This document shows positions 41,937-50,571 of a stretch of DNA of 64,000 bases, in pieces. The position numbers and the translations under genes were made by a program. Below the pieces are notes generated by a model. The model was not told where the DNA came from. It searched no databases and saw only the letters and a list, made by a program, of their open reading frames with translations. Each line of letters starts with the position of its first letter. Position 1 is the stretch's first letter. Location: assembly GCF_003671765.1 (NCBI RefSeq), contig NZ_QPIB01000009.1, positions 461,713 to 525,712 on the forward strand, written 5' to 3'. The stretch comes from Xenophilus sp. E41. GTDB lineage: Bacteria; Pseudomonadota; Gammaproteobacteria; Burkholderiales; Burkholderiaceae_C.

Positions 41937-42632
41937 ATGACCCTTTCTTCTACTTCTGCTTCTCACGTTCTACCGGTTCCGGCGCGCCGCGCCTGGGTCA
42001 CCGCCCTTGCCGGTCTTGCACTGCTGGCGAGCGCGTTGCCACTCACGGTCCGCGCCGCGCCTGTCGATGACGCCGTGGCCGAGCTGCAGCACGACTGGGA
42101 AGTCATCCGCTATCAGACGCCATCGGCCGAGCGCGAGAAGCGCTTCGAGGCACTGAGCGCGAAGGCGCACAAGGTGTCCGAGTCCTTCCCCGGCCGCGCG
42201 GAGCCCCTGGTGTGGGAGGGCATCATCGTGAGTTCCGTTGCCGGCGAGAAGGGCGGCCTCGGCGCGCTCGGCCTGGTCAAGCAGGCCAAGGCCCTGTACG
42301 AATCGGCGATCGCCATCAATGGCGACGTGCTCGAAGGCTCGGCGTACAACAGCCTGGGCGTCCTCTACTACAAGGTGCCGGGCTGGCCGGTGGGCTTCGG
42401 TGACAAGGCCAAGGCCAAGGAACTGCTGCAGAAGGCGCTGTCGCTCAATCCCAAGGGCATCGACCCCAACTTTTTCTACGGTGAGTACCTGGTCGAGACC
42501 AAGCAGCCGGACCAGGCCGTGGCCTACCTCGACAAGGCGCTGCAGGCGCCGGCCCGGCCCGGCCGGCAGATCGCCGACACCGGTCGCAAGGAGGAGGCGC
42601 GCGTCCTGCTCGAGAAGATCAAGGCCCGCTGA
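41937..42632 (+). CDS. Periplasmic TPR-like protein
   Basis: The 231-residue protein has a signal peptide (about 1-42, ending VRAAP) and helical repeats. Two TPR-like units are visible at about 120-200 (ALYESAIAINGDVLEGSAYNSLGVLYYK, KAKELLQKALSLNPKGIDPNFFYGEYL). The pattern SLNPKGIDPNFFYGEYL is reminiscent of the T-component TPR proteins of some TRAP systems, but no transporter is adjacent. It follows the SDR gene by 43 bases and may be the export or scaffold partner of the cluster. It ends 29 bases before the convergent kinase gene. Confidence 0.8.
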   Translation: MTLSSTSASHVLPVPARRAWVTALAGLALLASALPLTVRAAPVDDAVAELQHDWEVIRYQTPSAEREKRFEALSAKAHKVSESFPGRAEPLVWEGIIVSSVAGEKGGLGALGLVKQAKALYESAIAINGDVLEGSAYNSLGVLYYKVPGWPVGFGDKAKAKELLQKALSLNPKGIDPNFFYGEYLVETKQPDQAVAYLDKALQAPARPGRQIADTGRKEEARVLLEKIKAR

Positions 42633-42661
42633 GCGCCCATCGGCGCGGCGTGGTGCGTCAG

Positions 42662-44020
42662 TCAGCGGTGCGCCGCGTCGAACTGCAGCAGGGCGCGCAC
42701 GCCTCGGCCATCCGCACGCGGGCCCACGACGAGTTCCAGGCCATGCAATTGCGCGATGCGCCGCACGATCGAGATGCCCAGCCCGCTGCCCACCTCGACC
42801 TGCCCATCGGGCCTGTAGAAGCGCTCGCCTGCACGCTGGATCTGTTCGGTCGACAGTGGCGGCCCGTCGTTCTCGATGTCCAGGTGCTCGCGGTGGATGC
42901 GCAGCACCACGCTGCTGCCCTCAGGCGCATAGCGCACCGCGTTGTCGAGCAGGTTGCGCAGCATCACCGTGAGCAGCGGCGGGTCGCCCAGCAGAGGCAG
43001 TGGATGCACGCCGGCGTCCGGCCACTCGCAGGCCAGGTCGATGCGGCGGCGTTCGGCGAGCGCAAGGCAGTCGCTCATGGCCGGCTCGACGATCGCGCAC
43101 CAGTCCACGTCCACGCGCAGGGGTGCCGCGGCGCCCGACTCCACGCGCGAAAGTGCGAGCATCTGCGTCACCAGCCGTTCCATGCGGTCGAGGCCGGCGC
43201 CGAGCTTGTCTTCGGCCTGCTGCCGTTCGGCGGGCGTGGCGGCGCGGCGCAGCACGTCCCACTGGGCACGCAGCACGGCGATGGGAGTGCGCAGCTCGTG
43301 CGCAGCATCCGCGGTGAAGCGGCGCTCGCGCACCAGCAACTGCTCGATGCGTGTGAACAGCCCGTTCATGGCGCCCAGCAGCGGCTTGAGTTCGGCCGGT
43401 GCGCGCGCGTCCGGCACGGCCTGCAGATCCTGCGCGTCGCGGCCGGCCAGTTCGTCGGTGAGCTGGCGCATCGGCGCCAGGGCCCGGCGCACGGCCCAGG
43501 TCATGACCACGAGCAGCACGGGCAGCACGAGCAGCCAGGGCACCACCTGCGTGATGGTGAGTCCGTAGACCAGTTCGTCGCGCTCGTAGGCGCCCTGTCC
43601 GGCTGCGACCATCCAGCGTCCGTCGGTGGTCTGCAGGTAGTACACGCGCCAGAGCCGGCCGGCGACCTGCTCGTCAAAGAAGCCGCTGGCGCCAGGGCGA
43701 TAGGGCAGGTCGACGCCTTCGCGGTCCGACATCGCCATGCCGCCCTGGTCGTCCCACACCGCCACCGCGAGGTCGCGCACGTCGGAATCGCCGGCGTCGG
43801 CCGCTCCCTCCCTCGGTGCGGCCGGCAGCATCGTGAAGCCGCCCTGCGGATCACCGTGGCCGGCGGTGGCATACACCTGGCGCGCCAGCCGGACCAACTG
43901 GGTGTCGAACATCTCGTTGACCTCGTGCCGCGCGCGCTGGATCGAGAAGTACAGGGCCACGCCCCACACCAGGGGGGCGCAGATCAGCAGGTACAGCAGG
44001 AGCCTGCGCTGCAGGCTCAT
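42662..44020 (-). CDS. Sensor histidine kinase, QseC-like
   Basis: The 452-residue kinase has a first membrane segment at 7-25, a periplasmic domain of about 130 residues, a second segment near 165-185 and then HAMP, dimerisation and ATPase domains. The phospho-acceptor is H241 in TADAAHELRTPIAVL. The N box is NLLDNAVRYAPEG and the G box VGSGLGISIVRRIAQLHG. Its ATG overlaps the regulator stop by four bases. The pattern fits QseC/PmrB/TctE-like kinases, though the signal is unknown. It is convergent with the TPR gene of the putative biosynthetic cluster. Confidence 0.92.
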   Translation of the reverse strand: MSLQRRLLLYLLICAPLVWGVALYFSIQRARHEVNEMFDTQLVRLARQVYATAGHGDPQGGFTMLPAAPREGAADAGDSDVRDLAVAVWDDQGGMAMSDREGVDLPYRPGASGFFDEQVAGRLWRVYYLQTTDGRWMVAAGQGAYERDELVYGLTITQVVPWLLVLPVLLVVMTWAVRRALAPMRQLTDELAGRDAQDLQAVPDARAPAELKPLLGAMNGLFTRIEQLLVRERRFTADAAHELRTPIAVLRAQWDVLRRAATPAERQQAEDKLGAGLDRMERLVTQMLALSRVESGAAAPLRVDVDWCAIVEPAMSDCLALAERRRIDLACEWPDAGVHPLPLLGDPPLLTVMLRNLLDNAVRYAPEGSSVVLRIHREHLDIENDGPPLSTEQIQRAGERFYRPDGQVEVGSGLGISIVRRIAQLHGLELVVGPRADGRGVRALLQFDAAHR

Positions 44021-44691
44021 CGCACCGCCTCGTCGGAGCCCAGGGCGTAGCCCACACCTCGCACGGTGCGCACGATGGCGGGGTCGATCTTGCGCCGCAG
44101 ATGGTGGATGTGGACCTCGAGCGAATTGCCCTCGGGCTCGGCACCGCTCCAGTCGTAGAGCTTCTCGAGAAGGTAGGCCTTGGACAGTACGCGGTGCGAC
44201 TCGGTGAGGAATGCCTCGAGCAGTGCGAGCTCGCGGCCCGTCAGCTCGACCGGCGCGCCACGCCAGCGGACGGTCTTGCTCGCCGGGTCGTATTCCAGCG
44301 CACCGTGCTGCCAGACCGATTGCGCATGGCCCGCGGTGCGGCGCAACAGCGCGCGCAGGCGGGCCGCCAGCTCGTCGATGGTGATCGGCTTGACCAGGTA
44401 GTCGTCGGCACCGGCATCGAGGCCGGCCACGCGCTGCTCGATGCCATCCCGTGCGGTGAGCACAAGCAACGGCGTCTTCACGCCCGCCTGACGCCATCGG
44501 CGCAGCCAGACCATGCCGTCATTGCCGGGCAGGCCGAGGTCCAGCACAACGGCATCGAACGGGGCGCTGGCCAGCGCCGCGCCGGCCTGGTCGCCACTGC
44601 GGAACCAGTCGACCACGTGGCCGAGCTGGCGCAGGCCTTGCGCCAGTGCATCGCCGAGCAAGGCATCGTCTTCCACAATCATCAGGCGCAT
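44017..44691 (-). CDS. Response regulator, QseB-like
   Basis: The 224-residue OmpR-family regulator has the acidic pocket E7-D8-D9, phospho-acceptor D51 (VVLDLGLPG), LTARDG and the lysine in YLVKPITIDEL, followed by a winged helix (125-220) closing with TVRGVGYALG. It is coupled to the kinase by a four-base overlap. A perfect direct repeat with a five-base spacer lies 30 bases before its start, suggesting autoregulation. The two-component system lies next to, and may control, the gene cluster at 38-42.6 kb. This is the second OmpR-type pair in the window. Confidence 0.93.
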   Translation of the reverse strand: MRLMIVEDDALLGDALAQGLRQLGHVVDWFRSGDQAGAALASAPFDAVVLDLGLPGNDGMVWLRRWRQAGVKTPLLVLTARDGIEQRVAGLDAGADDYLVKPITIDELAARLRALLRRTAGHAQSVWQHGALEYDPASKTVRWRGAPVELTGRELALLEAFLTESHRVLSKAYLLEKLYDWSGAEPEGNSLEVHIHHLRRKIDPAIVRTVRGVGYALGSDEAVR

Positions 44692-44720
44692 GGGCGGGCG
44701 AGGCGTCGCTATGCGGCGCG

Positions 44721-44737
44721 GTCAGGTTCCAGTCAGG
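44721..44737 (-). promoter_or_regulatory. Direct-repeat box before the QseB-like regulator
   Basis: On the plus strand GTCAGG-TTCCA-GTCAGG is a perfect repeat of six bases with a five-base gap (minus strand CCTGAC-N5-CCTGAC). It lies 30-46 bases upstream of the regulator start, the usual place and spacing for OmpR-family self-activation. Confidence 0.5.
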
Positions 44738-44792
44738 GTCTATTCTCGCCCTTACCGGAAGTGACGGCCGCGCCTCTCGCCCGGCAGGCGCC

Positions 44793-45029
44793 CTAGCGCG
44801 CAGCGGTGGTGCCGTCCAGGCCCAGCGAGGCCAGCAGCGTTTGCAGGCCGGAGCCGTCGAGGCTCAGACGGCTGCCTTGCGCGAAGGCGCCGTAGACGTC
44901 GCATTGCAGCGCCAGCATCGCGACCACGGTCGCGACGACGCCGACCACCCCGGCACAGCGGGCCGCTGCGTGCCACCTACGGCGGGGTGTGGTGGCCACG
45001 GCGGGCCGACGGTCTGGGACGGATTGCAT
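44793..45029 (-). CDS. Small single-membrane-segment protein, unknown
   Basis: The 78-residue product has a basic N-terminus, one hydrophobic segment at about 25-43 (CAGVVGVVATVVAMLALQC) and a short polar tail (SLDGSGLQTLLASLGLDGT). I recognise no family. Coding bias is normal and the stop at 44793 leaves a 101-base gap to the response regulator. It could be a small inner-membrane protein or an exported peptide. The open frame might also be chance, since the GC-rich strand gives long frames; the membrane segment is the main support. Confidence 0.45.
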   Translation of the reverse strand: MQSVPDRRPAVATTPRRRWHAAARCAGVVGVVATVVAMLALQCDVYGAFAQGSRLSLDGSGLQTLLASLGLDGTTAAR

Positions 45030-45146
45030 GGGGGCTTTCAGAAGACGCGACGCGCCGGATGATGGGTGGCCCCGCTTTGTTTTTCATTAAGCAGGCGGCG
45101 AGCTGCGGCTTAAGTCCGGCCGTGCAAGGCAGCGCACAATCCCTCG

Positions 45147-46889
45147 ATGACCCCACGATTCCTCGCTCCCGCCCTGCTGGCCGCCATGCTCGCCACGGCC
45201 AGCGCCGCCCAGGCCGACACGCTCAAGAAACCGGCGCTCGACCGCTTGGCGGCGCAGCCTGCGTTGCGTGCGCCCGGACTGGACTTCAGGCGCTTCGCCG
45301 CACTTGCCGCGCAGCAGGAACCTGCCGTTCGGGGCGCCGTCGACGCCTATGCCGCCGGGCGTCCGCTGGCCGGCGACGATCTGGTCGATGTCGCGCGCCT
45401 GCTGGGGCTCTACAACCGGCTCCAGAACCAGGGCGCGGTGATCGCCAGCATGGAGAAGATGGTCGCGCTGCCGACGGTGCGCAACCCGCGCGTGCCGCCG
45501 CACGAGAGCCCGGCCATCGTCGAGACCGGCACGCTGATCGAATCGATGGCGAACGCGTTCGGCCTCGCATTCCGCAACGTCGACAACCGCATCTTCGAGG
45601 TCAAGCTGCCCGGCTCGGGCGCCGAGGAGTTCGGCATCCTCACGCATGCCGATGTGGTGCCGGCCAACCTCGACGAGTGGGTGCTCGACGACGGCACGCG
45701 GCTGGACCCCTTCAAGCTCACGCGCGTCGGCGACCTGATGTACGGCCGGGGCACCATCGACGACAAGGGCTCGATCGCCGCCGTGCTCTACGCCATGAAA
45801 GCCGTGAAGCAGAGCGGCCTGCCCATGGCACGCACCATCCGGCTGATGGTCGAGACCACCGAAGAGACCGGCGGCGACGCGATGAAGTACTACCGCGAGA
45901 AGACCGCGCTGCCGGCCTACAACATCGTGCTGGACAGCAAGTACCCGGCCGTGGTGACCGAGAAGGGCTCGGGTGCGCTGAAGGTGTCGTTCCCGGTGGT
46001 CGATGCCCCCGGTGCGGTCGACCCGCGCATCGTCGAGATGAACGGCTCGGCATCGGTCAACGCGATTCCCCAGACCGCCACCGCGCGCCTGGTGGCGGGC
46101 GATGTGCCCGCGCTCGTCAAGCAGCTCGAGGCCGCGAAGGCCGGCTTCATCCAGCGCCTCGAGCCGCAGGGCGGGCGCTTCACCATCGACATCGTGCGAC
46201 GCGACGCGCAGGGCGTCGATGGCGTGGACGTCAGGGTGACGGGCGTGTCTGCCCATGGCTCGCGGCCGGAGGAAGGCGTGAACCCGGTCCCGCGCCTGGC
46301 TCTGTTCCTCAACGAAGCGCCCAGGCCGCTGGTGCGCAACCACTACGCGCTGGCCGTGAAGTACATCAGCGAGCTGTATGGCACCGATTACCTCGGCCGC
46401 ACGCTCGGCCTGGCGTACGCCGACGGGTTCATGGGACCGCTCACGATCTCGCCCACCTGGGTGCGCCTCAACGGCAACCAGCTCGACGTGACGGCCAACG
46501 TGCGGATGCCGCGGGGACGCTCACCCGACGAGCTGAAGGGCGCGGTGGCGTCGCGGATCGCAGCCTGGGCGGCGGCGAACAAGGTCGAGTACACGCTCGC
46601 GCACGATCAGGGCGACTGGATGGCGCGCGACCCGAACGGGGCCTGGCTGTCGACCTTGCTCAACATCTTCGGCGACACCACGGGGCTCGAGGCCAGGCCC
46701 GTGCCCACGGCCGGCAGCACCACGGCCAAGCTGATGCCCAATGCCATCAACTTCGGCCCGGCCATGCCTGGCAAGAAGTACACCGCGCACAACGCCAAGG
46801 AATACAAGGAGGTTCCCGACCTCGACGCCGACCTGCAGATGTTCACCGAGATGCTGGTGCGCATCGGCAACCTGCCGCAGATGCAGTGA
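45147..46889 (+). CDS. Exported M20 dipeptidase
   Basis: The 580-residue protein has a signal peptide (1-23, AAQADT) and an M20 metallopeptidase fold of the PepV-like size. Metal-site stretches are GILTHADVVPANLDEW, YGRGTIDDKGSIAAVLYAMKAV (with the bridging Asp), and ETTEETGGDAMKYY, whose first glutamate is the general base. VTGVSAHGSRPEEGVNPVPRL contains the lid-domain His. It should cut dipeptides or short peptides in the periplasm. It is followed by repeat copy D and then a convergent MetQ-like gene, so peptide supply for methionine uptake is one possible link. Confidence 0.9.
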   Translation: MTPRFLAPALLAAMLATASAAQADTLKKPALDRLAAQPALRAPGLDFRRFAALAAQQEPAVRGAVDAYAAGRPLAGDDLVDVARLLGLYNRLQNQGAVIASMEKMVALPTVRNPRVPPHESPAIVETGTLIESMANAFGLAFRNVDNRIFEVKLPGSGAEEFGILTHADVVPANLDEWVLDDGTRLDPFKLTRVGDLMYGRGTIDDKGSIAAVLYAMKAVKQSGLPMARTIRLMVETTEETGGDAMKYYREKTALPAYNIVLDSKYPAVVTEKGSGALKVSFPVVDAPGAVDPRIVEMNGSASVNAIPQTATARLVAGDVPALVKQLEAAKAGFIQRLEPQGGRFTIDIVRRDAQGVDGVDVRVTGVSAHGSRPEEGVNPVPRLALFLNEAPRPLVRNHYALAVKYISELYGTDYLGRTLGLAYADGFMGPLTISPTWVRLNGNQLDVTANVRMPRGRSPDELKGAVASRIAAWAAANKVEYTLAHDQGDWMARDPNGAWLSTLLNIFGDTTGLEARPVPTAGSTTAKLMPNAINFGPAMPGKKYTAHNAKEYKEVPDLDADLQMFTEMLVRIGNLPQMQ

Positions 46890-46903
46890 GCTCAGCCGGG
46901 GAC

Positions 46904-47012
46904 GGACACCCGGACGCGAAAGGCGCGAAGATTCCGCCAAGGACGCGAAAGAACACGGGATTCAGGTCCATGACTTTCGCGACCTTCGCGCGGCTTTCGC
47001 GTCCGGTTGCCC
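46904..47012. repeat. Long palindromic element (GCGAAGG family), copy D
   Basis: The ends GGACACCCGGACGCGAAAG and CTTTCGCGTCCGGTTGCCC are inverted 19-base arms with two mismatches; inside, AGGACGCGAAAG pairs with CTTTCGCGACCTTCGCG. It fills the gap between the convergent dipeptidase and MetQ genes, 14 bases after one stop and 12 before the other. It could act as a two-way transcript-end hairpin. Confidence 0.83.
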
Positions 47013-47024
47013 GCTTTCGGATGT

Positions 47025-47843
47025 TCAGAACGCCGGGATCAGCGAGCCGTTGAACTGCTTCTCGATGTACTGCTTCACCTCGGGCGACTGGTAGGCCGCC
47101 ACCAGCTTTTTCGCCCAGGGCTTGTCCTTGTCGGCGCGGCGCACGGCGATCAGGTTCGCGTACGGGCCCCGGGGCGACTCCTTGATGACGCTGTCCTTCG
47201 AGAAGGACAGGCCCGCCTTTTCGGCATAGTCGTTGTTGATGGAGGCGATCGTCAGGTCGTCCAGCGAGCGCGGCAATTGCGCGGCATCGAGCGGCACCAG
47301 CTTGAGTTTCTTCGGGTTGCTCACCACGTCCAGCGGCGTGGCGGTGTTGTTCTGCACGGCTTCTGGCTTGAGCGTGAGCAGGCCCGCCGACTGCAGCAGC
47401 AACAACGCGCGGTTGCCGTTGGACGGGTCGTTCTGGATGCCGACCGAGGCGCCGTCGGGCAACTCGCCCACCGCCTTGATCTTGCGCGAGTAGAAGCCCA
47501 GCGGCGCGGTGATCGTCAGGCCCACGGGCACGATGTCGAAGCCGCGCGCCTTGATCTGGTTGTCCAGGAAGGGCTTGTGCTGGAAGGCGTTGGCATCGAG
47601 GTCGCCCGCCGCCAGTGCGGCGTTGGGCAACTGGTAGTCGTTGAAGACGATGACCTGCACGTCGAGGCCGTCGCGCGCCGCCACCTTCTTCACCACCTCG
47701 AAGATCTTCTCGGCATTGCCGACCGAGATGCCGACCTTGATGGAGGACTTGTCCTGGGCGTGGCCGGTGAGGCTGCCCAGCGCGAACAGGGCGGCGAGGA
47801 GGGGGGCGACGGCGCGGCGTCGAATCGGCGAGGAGAACAACAT
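47025..47843 (-). CDS. MetQ-family ABC substrate-binding protein, first copy
   Basis: The 272-residue receptor has a signal peptide (1-29, LTGHAQ, no lipobox) and a NlpA/MetQ fold: IKVGISVGNAEKIFEVVKKVA, VIVFNDYQLPNAALAAGDLDANAFQHKPFLD, and VGIQNDPSNGNRALLLLQSAGLL. The family binds methionine and related sulfur compounds. It is divergent from metN, 253 bases away, and differs clearly from the second receptor at 49689, so the two may offer different ligands to one MetNI. The ATG at 47843 is the signal-peptide start. Confidence 0.9.
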   Translation of the reverse strand: MLFSSPIRRRAVAPLLAALFALGSLTGHAQDKSSIKVGISVGNAEKIFEVVKKVAARDGLDVQVIVFNDYQLPNAALAAGDLDANAFQHKPFLDNQIKARGFDIVPVGLTITAPLGFYSRKIKAVGELPDGASVGIQNDPSNGNRALLLLQSAGLLTLKPEAVQNNTATPLDVVSNPKKLKLVPLDAAQLPRSLDDLTIASINNDYAEKAGLSFSKDSVIKESPRGPYANLIAVRRADKDKPWAKKLVAAYQSPEVKQYIEKQFNGSLIPAF

Positions 47844-48096
47844 GGCAGAAGAGCGGTGCTTGCTTGGCACGAGGAAAAGTGAAGGAGCGCGACTGTGCCA
47901 GCGCCCCGTGCGGACGCCAACGAAGCAATCGTCGGATCGACATGCGCGCCGAATCGCCGCATTTGCTTATGCGGAATAAGCAGACAACGAATGGTTCGTT
48001 GGTTTTCGGGCGCTGCGCACGCATACTCCGCCCCCTTGCGGCGCGCCGGCTCTTCCAGGGCTTCGAGCAGCGCCGCGCTTCTTCTCCCGCTTCCCC

Positions 48097-48990
48097 ATGA
48101 CTTCACAGACTGCAGGGACTGCAGCCGCCGCGCCGGTGATCCGGCTCGAGGCGGTCCGCAAGTCCTTCCGCCTGCCCGACGGGCAACGCTTCGATGCCGT
48201 GCGTTCGGTGTCGCTGGACATCGCGCAAAGCGACGTGTTCGGCCTCATCGGCAAGAGCGGCGCCGGCAAGTCCACGCTGCTGCGCCTCATCAACCTGCTG
48301 GAGCGCCCGGACGCCGGTCGCGTCTTCGTGGGCGGGCGCGACCTCACCACGCTGTCGCGGCGCGAGCTGCGCGAGACGCGGCAGGACATCGGCATGATCT
48401 TCCAGCAGTTCAACCTGCTGCAGAACGCCAGCGTGTTCGACAACGTGGCCTTCCCGCTGCGCATCCATGGCCGCCACAGCCGTGCCGAGATCGACGCGCG
48501 CGTGCGCGAATGCCTGGCGCTGGTGGGCTTGGTCGACAAGATCGACAGCTACCCGGCGCAGCTGTCCGGTGGGCAGAAGCAGCGGGTGGCCATCGCCCGC
48601 GCGCTGGCACCGCGGCCGAAGGTGCTGCTGTGCGACGAGCCGACGTCAGCGCTCGACGCCGAGACGACACGCTCGCTGCTCGAGACGCTGCGCGACATCA
48701 ACCGCAAGATCGGCGTCACGATCGTGATCGTCACGCACGAGCTGCCGGTGGTCGAGCTGCTGTGCCGCCACGTCGCGGTGCTGGAGCAGGGCCAGCTGGT
48801 CGAGCAATTCGCCGTCGGCACGCAGGACGGAGAACGGGCGTCGGTGCTGGGCCGCGAGCTCGACGCGCTGCTGCGCCGTCGCGAGCGCGAGGCCCTGCTC
48901 GATGCGCCGCCGCCCGCCGCTGCCGCGCGTGCGGAGCAGGGCGCGAGCGCCACCCGTGCGCTGGGCGCCGGAGGGCTGGCCTATGTCTGA
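48097..48990 (+). CDS. metN: ABC transporter ATPase, MetN type
   Basis: The 297-residue ATPase has Walker A IGKSGAGKSTLLR, the Q loop in IGMIFQQFNLL, the signature LSGGQKQRVAIARAL and Walker B VLLCDEPTSALD. The C-terminal part is shorter than in E. coli MetN and lacks an obvious ACT-like regulatory domain, ending in an Ala-rich tail. It powers import of methionine or a related compound with MetI (eight-base overlap) and the MetQ receptors. It may be less feedback-controlled than the enteric system. The ATG at 48097 is a normal start. Confidence 0.93.
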   Translation: MTSQTAGTAAAAPVIRLEAVRKSFRLPDGQRFDAVRSVSLDIAQSDVFGLIGKSGAGKSTLLRLINLLERPDAGRVFVGGRDLTTLSRRELRETRQDIGMIFQQFNLLQNASVFDNVAFPLRIHGRHSRAEIDARVRECLALVGLVDKIDSYPAQLSGGQKQRVAIARALAPRPKVLLCDEPTSALDAETTRSLLETLRDINRKIGVTIVIVTHELPVVELLCRHVAVLEQGQLVEQFAVGTQDGERASVLGRELDALLRRREREALLDAPPPAAAARAEQGASATRALGAGGLAYV

Positions 48991-49645
48991 GAACATCCTC
49001 GCCATCCTCCCCGAGCTCTGGACCGCCACGGGCCAGACCTTCCTGATGCTGGGCATCGGCCTGTCGGCCGCCATCGTCATCGGCGGGCCGCTGGGCGTGC
49101 TGCTGTTCCTGCTCGGGCCGGGCCAGTCGCTGGAGAACAGGCCGGCCTTCGTCACGCTGAACTGGCTCGTGAACACGGTTCGGTCCTTCCCCTTCATCAT
49201 CCTGCTGGTCGCGCTGGTGCCCTTCACGCGCGTCATCGCGGGCACCTCGATCGGGCCGCTCGCGGCCGCGGTGCCGCTGTCCTTCGCGGCGATCCCGTAC
49301 TTCGCGCGGCTGGTCGACCAGTGCCTGCGCGAGGTGCCGCGCGGCGTCATCGAGGCAGCCCATGCGATGGGCGCCTCGGAGTTGCAGATCGTCTGGCGCG
49401 TGCTGGTGCGCGAAGCCCGCTCGGGCCTGATCCTGGCGCTGACGGTGCTGGCGGTGAGCTTCCTGTCGTACTCGGCCATCGCCGGCGTGGTGGGCGGCGG
49501 CGGCATCGGCGACCTGGCCATCCGCTACGGCTATTACCGCTTCCAGACCGACGTGATGGTGCTCACCGTGGCGCTGCTCGTCGTGCTGGTGCAGATCATC
49601 CAGTTCGTCGGCAACCACCTGGCGCGCCGCCTCGATAAACGTTGA
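48983..49645 (+). CDS. metI: ABC transporter permease, MetI type
   Basis: The 220-residue permease has five membrane segments and the ABC loop EAAHAMGASELQIVWRVLVREA. VRSFPFIILLVALVPFTR and GVVGGGGIGDLAIRYGYYRFQTDVM are typical of MetI. It starts eight bases before the metN stop and ends 43 bases before the second receptor gene, forming a metNIQ operon. Confidence 0.94.
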   Translation: MSENILAILPELWTATGQTFLMLGIGLSAAIVIGGPLGVLLFLLGPGQSLENRPAFVTLNWLVNTVRSFPFIILLVALVPFTRVIAGTSIGPLAAAVPLSFAAIPYFARLVDQCLREVPRGVIEAAHAMGASELQIVWRVLVREARSGLILALTVLAVSFLSYSAIAGVVGGGGIGDLAIRYGYYRFQTDVMVLTVALLVVLVQIIQFVGNHLARRLDKR

Positions 49646-49688
49646 TCCCCTTCGTCTCCTTTCCATCCCGATCCTCAGGAAATCCCGC

Positions 49689-50501
49689 ATGCTTCGCCGT
49701 TCCGCTCTCGCCCTCTCGCTGACCCTGGCCGTCGCCGCCGTGTTGCCGCTGCAGGCCCAGGCGCAGGCCGCCAAGAAGGACCTCGTGATCGGCGCCACCG
49801 CCGGTTCCAACTACGACCAGCTGAAGTTCGGCGTCGTGCCGCTGCTCGAGAAGAAGGGCTACAAGGTCAAGCTGGTCGAGTTCAACGACTACGTGCAGCC
49901 CAACCTGGCGCTGGCGCAGGGTTCGCTCGACGCCAATTTCTTCCAGCACCTCGTGTACCTGAAGAAGTTCGCGGCCGACCAGAAGCTCGACATCGTCGAA
50001 CTGGTGCAGGGCCCGATCGCGCCCCTGGGCGTCTATTCGAAGAACCGCAAGTCGCTGGCCGAGGCCAAGGAGGGCGACCGCGTGACCCTGCCCAACGACC
50101 CGAGCAACCTGGCGCGTGCCCTCGTGCTGCTGGAGCAGAACAAGCTGGTCGTGCTCAAGCCCGGCATCGACCCCCTGCGCGCCACCGAGAAGGACCTGGC
50201 GGACAACCCGCGCAAGCTGAAGTTCATTCCGCTCGAGGCGGCGCAGCTGCCGCGTTCGCTGGGGGATACGGAGTACGCCATCATCAACGGCAACTTCGCG
50301 ATCTCCTCGGGCCTGAAGCTGACCGAGGCGGTGGCGCTGGAGAAGACTCCCGACCACTACCTCAATGTCGTGGCCGTGAAGCGTGCCGACAAGGACACGC
50401 CCTGGGCGAAGGACATCGTGGAGGTCTACCGTTCGAACGACTTCAAGGCGGTGGTCAACGCGAAGTTCCAGGGCTACGCCAAGCCGAGCTTCCTGCAGTG
50501 A
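49689..50501 (+). CDS. metQ: MetQ-family ABC substrate-binding protein, second copy
   Basis: The 270-residue receptor has a signal peptide (1-26, ending AQAQA, without lipobox) and the MetQ pattern: LVIGATAGSNYDQLKFGVVPLLEKKG, VEFNDYVQPNLALAQGSLDANFFQH, and VTLPNDPSNLARALVLLEQ. It is third in the metNIQ operon with CAGGAAATCC before its ATG, and a strong terminator follows. It is the operon's own receptor; the related gene at 47025 is the accessory one. Confidence 0.93.
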   Translation: MLRRSALALSLTLAVAAVLPLQAQAQAAKKDLVIGATAGSNYDQLKFGVVPLLEKKGYKVKLVEFNDYVQPNLALAQGSLDANFFQHLVYLKKFAADQKLDIVELVQGPIAPLGVYSKNRKSLAEAKEGDRVTLPNDPSNLARALVLLEQNKLVVLKPGIDPLRATEKDLADNPRKLKFIPLEAAQLPRSLGDTEYAIINGNFAISSGLKLTEAVALEKTPDHYLNVVAVKRADKDTPWAKDIVEVYRSNDFKAVVNAKFQGYAKPSFLQ

Positions 50502-50523
50502 TGGCGGTTCGGCCCAGCCCATG

Positions 50524-50554
50524 AAAAAACGCGCCCGAGGGCGCGTTTTTTTTT
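50524..50554. terminator. Rho-independent terminator after metQ
   Basis: AAAAAACGCGCCC and GGGCGCGTTTTTT form a perfect stem with a minimal GA loop, followed by TTT on the plus strand and preceded by A's that serve the minus strand. It ends metNIQ and, from the other side, the FecR-domain gene. Confidence 0.88.
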
Positions 50555-50571
50555 GGCGTGCCGCGGGGTGT

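Noticed and set aside
42650-44050. 466-codon plus-strand frame across the QseC-like kinase
   Set aside because: It is antisense to a complete histidine kinase; composition is His/Gln/Arg-rich without motifs.
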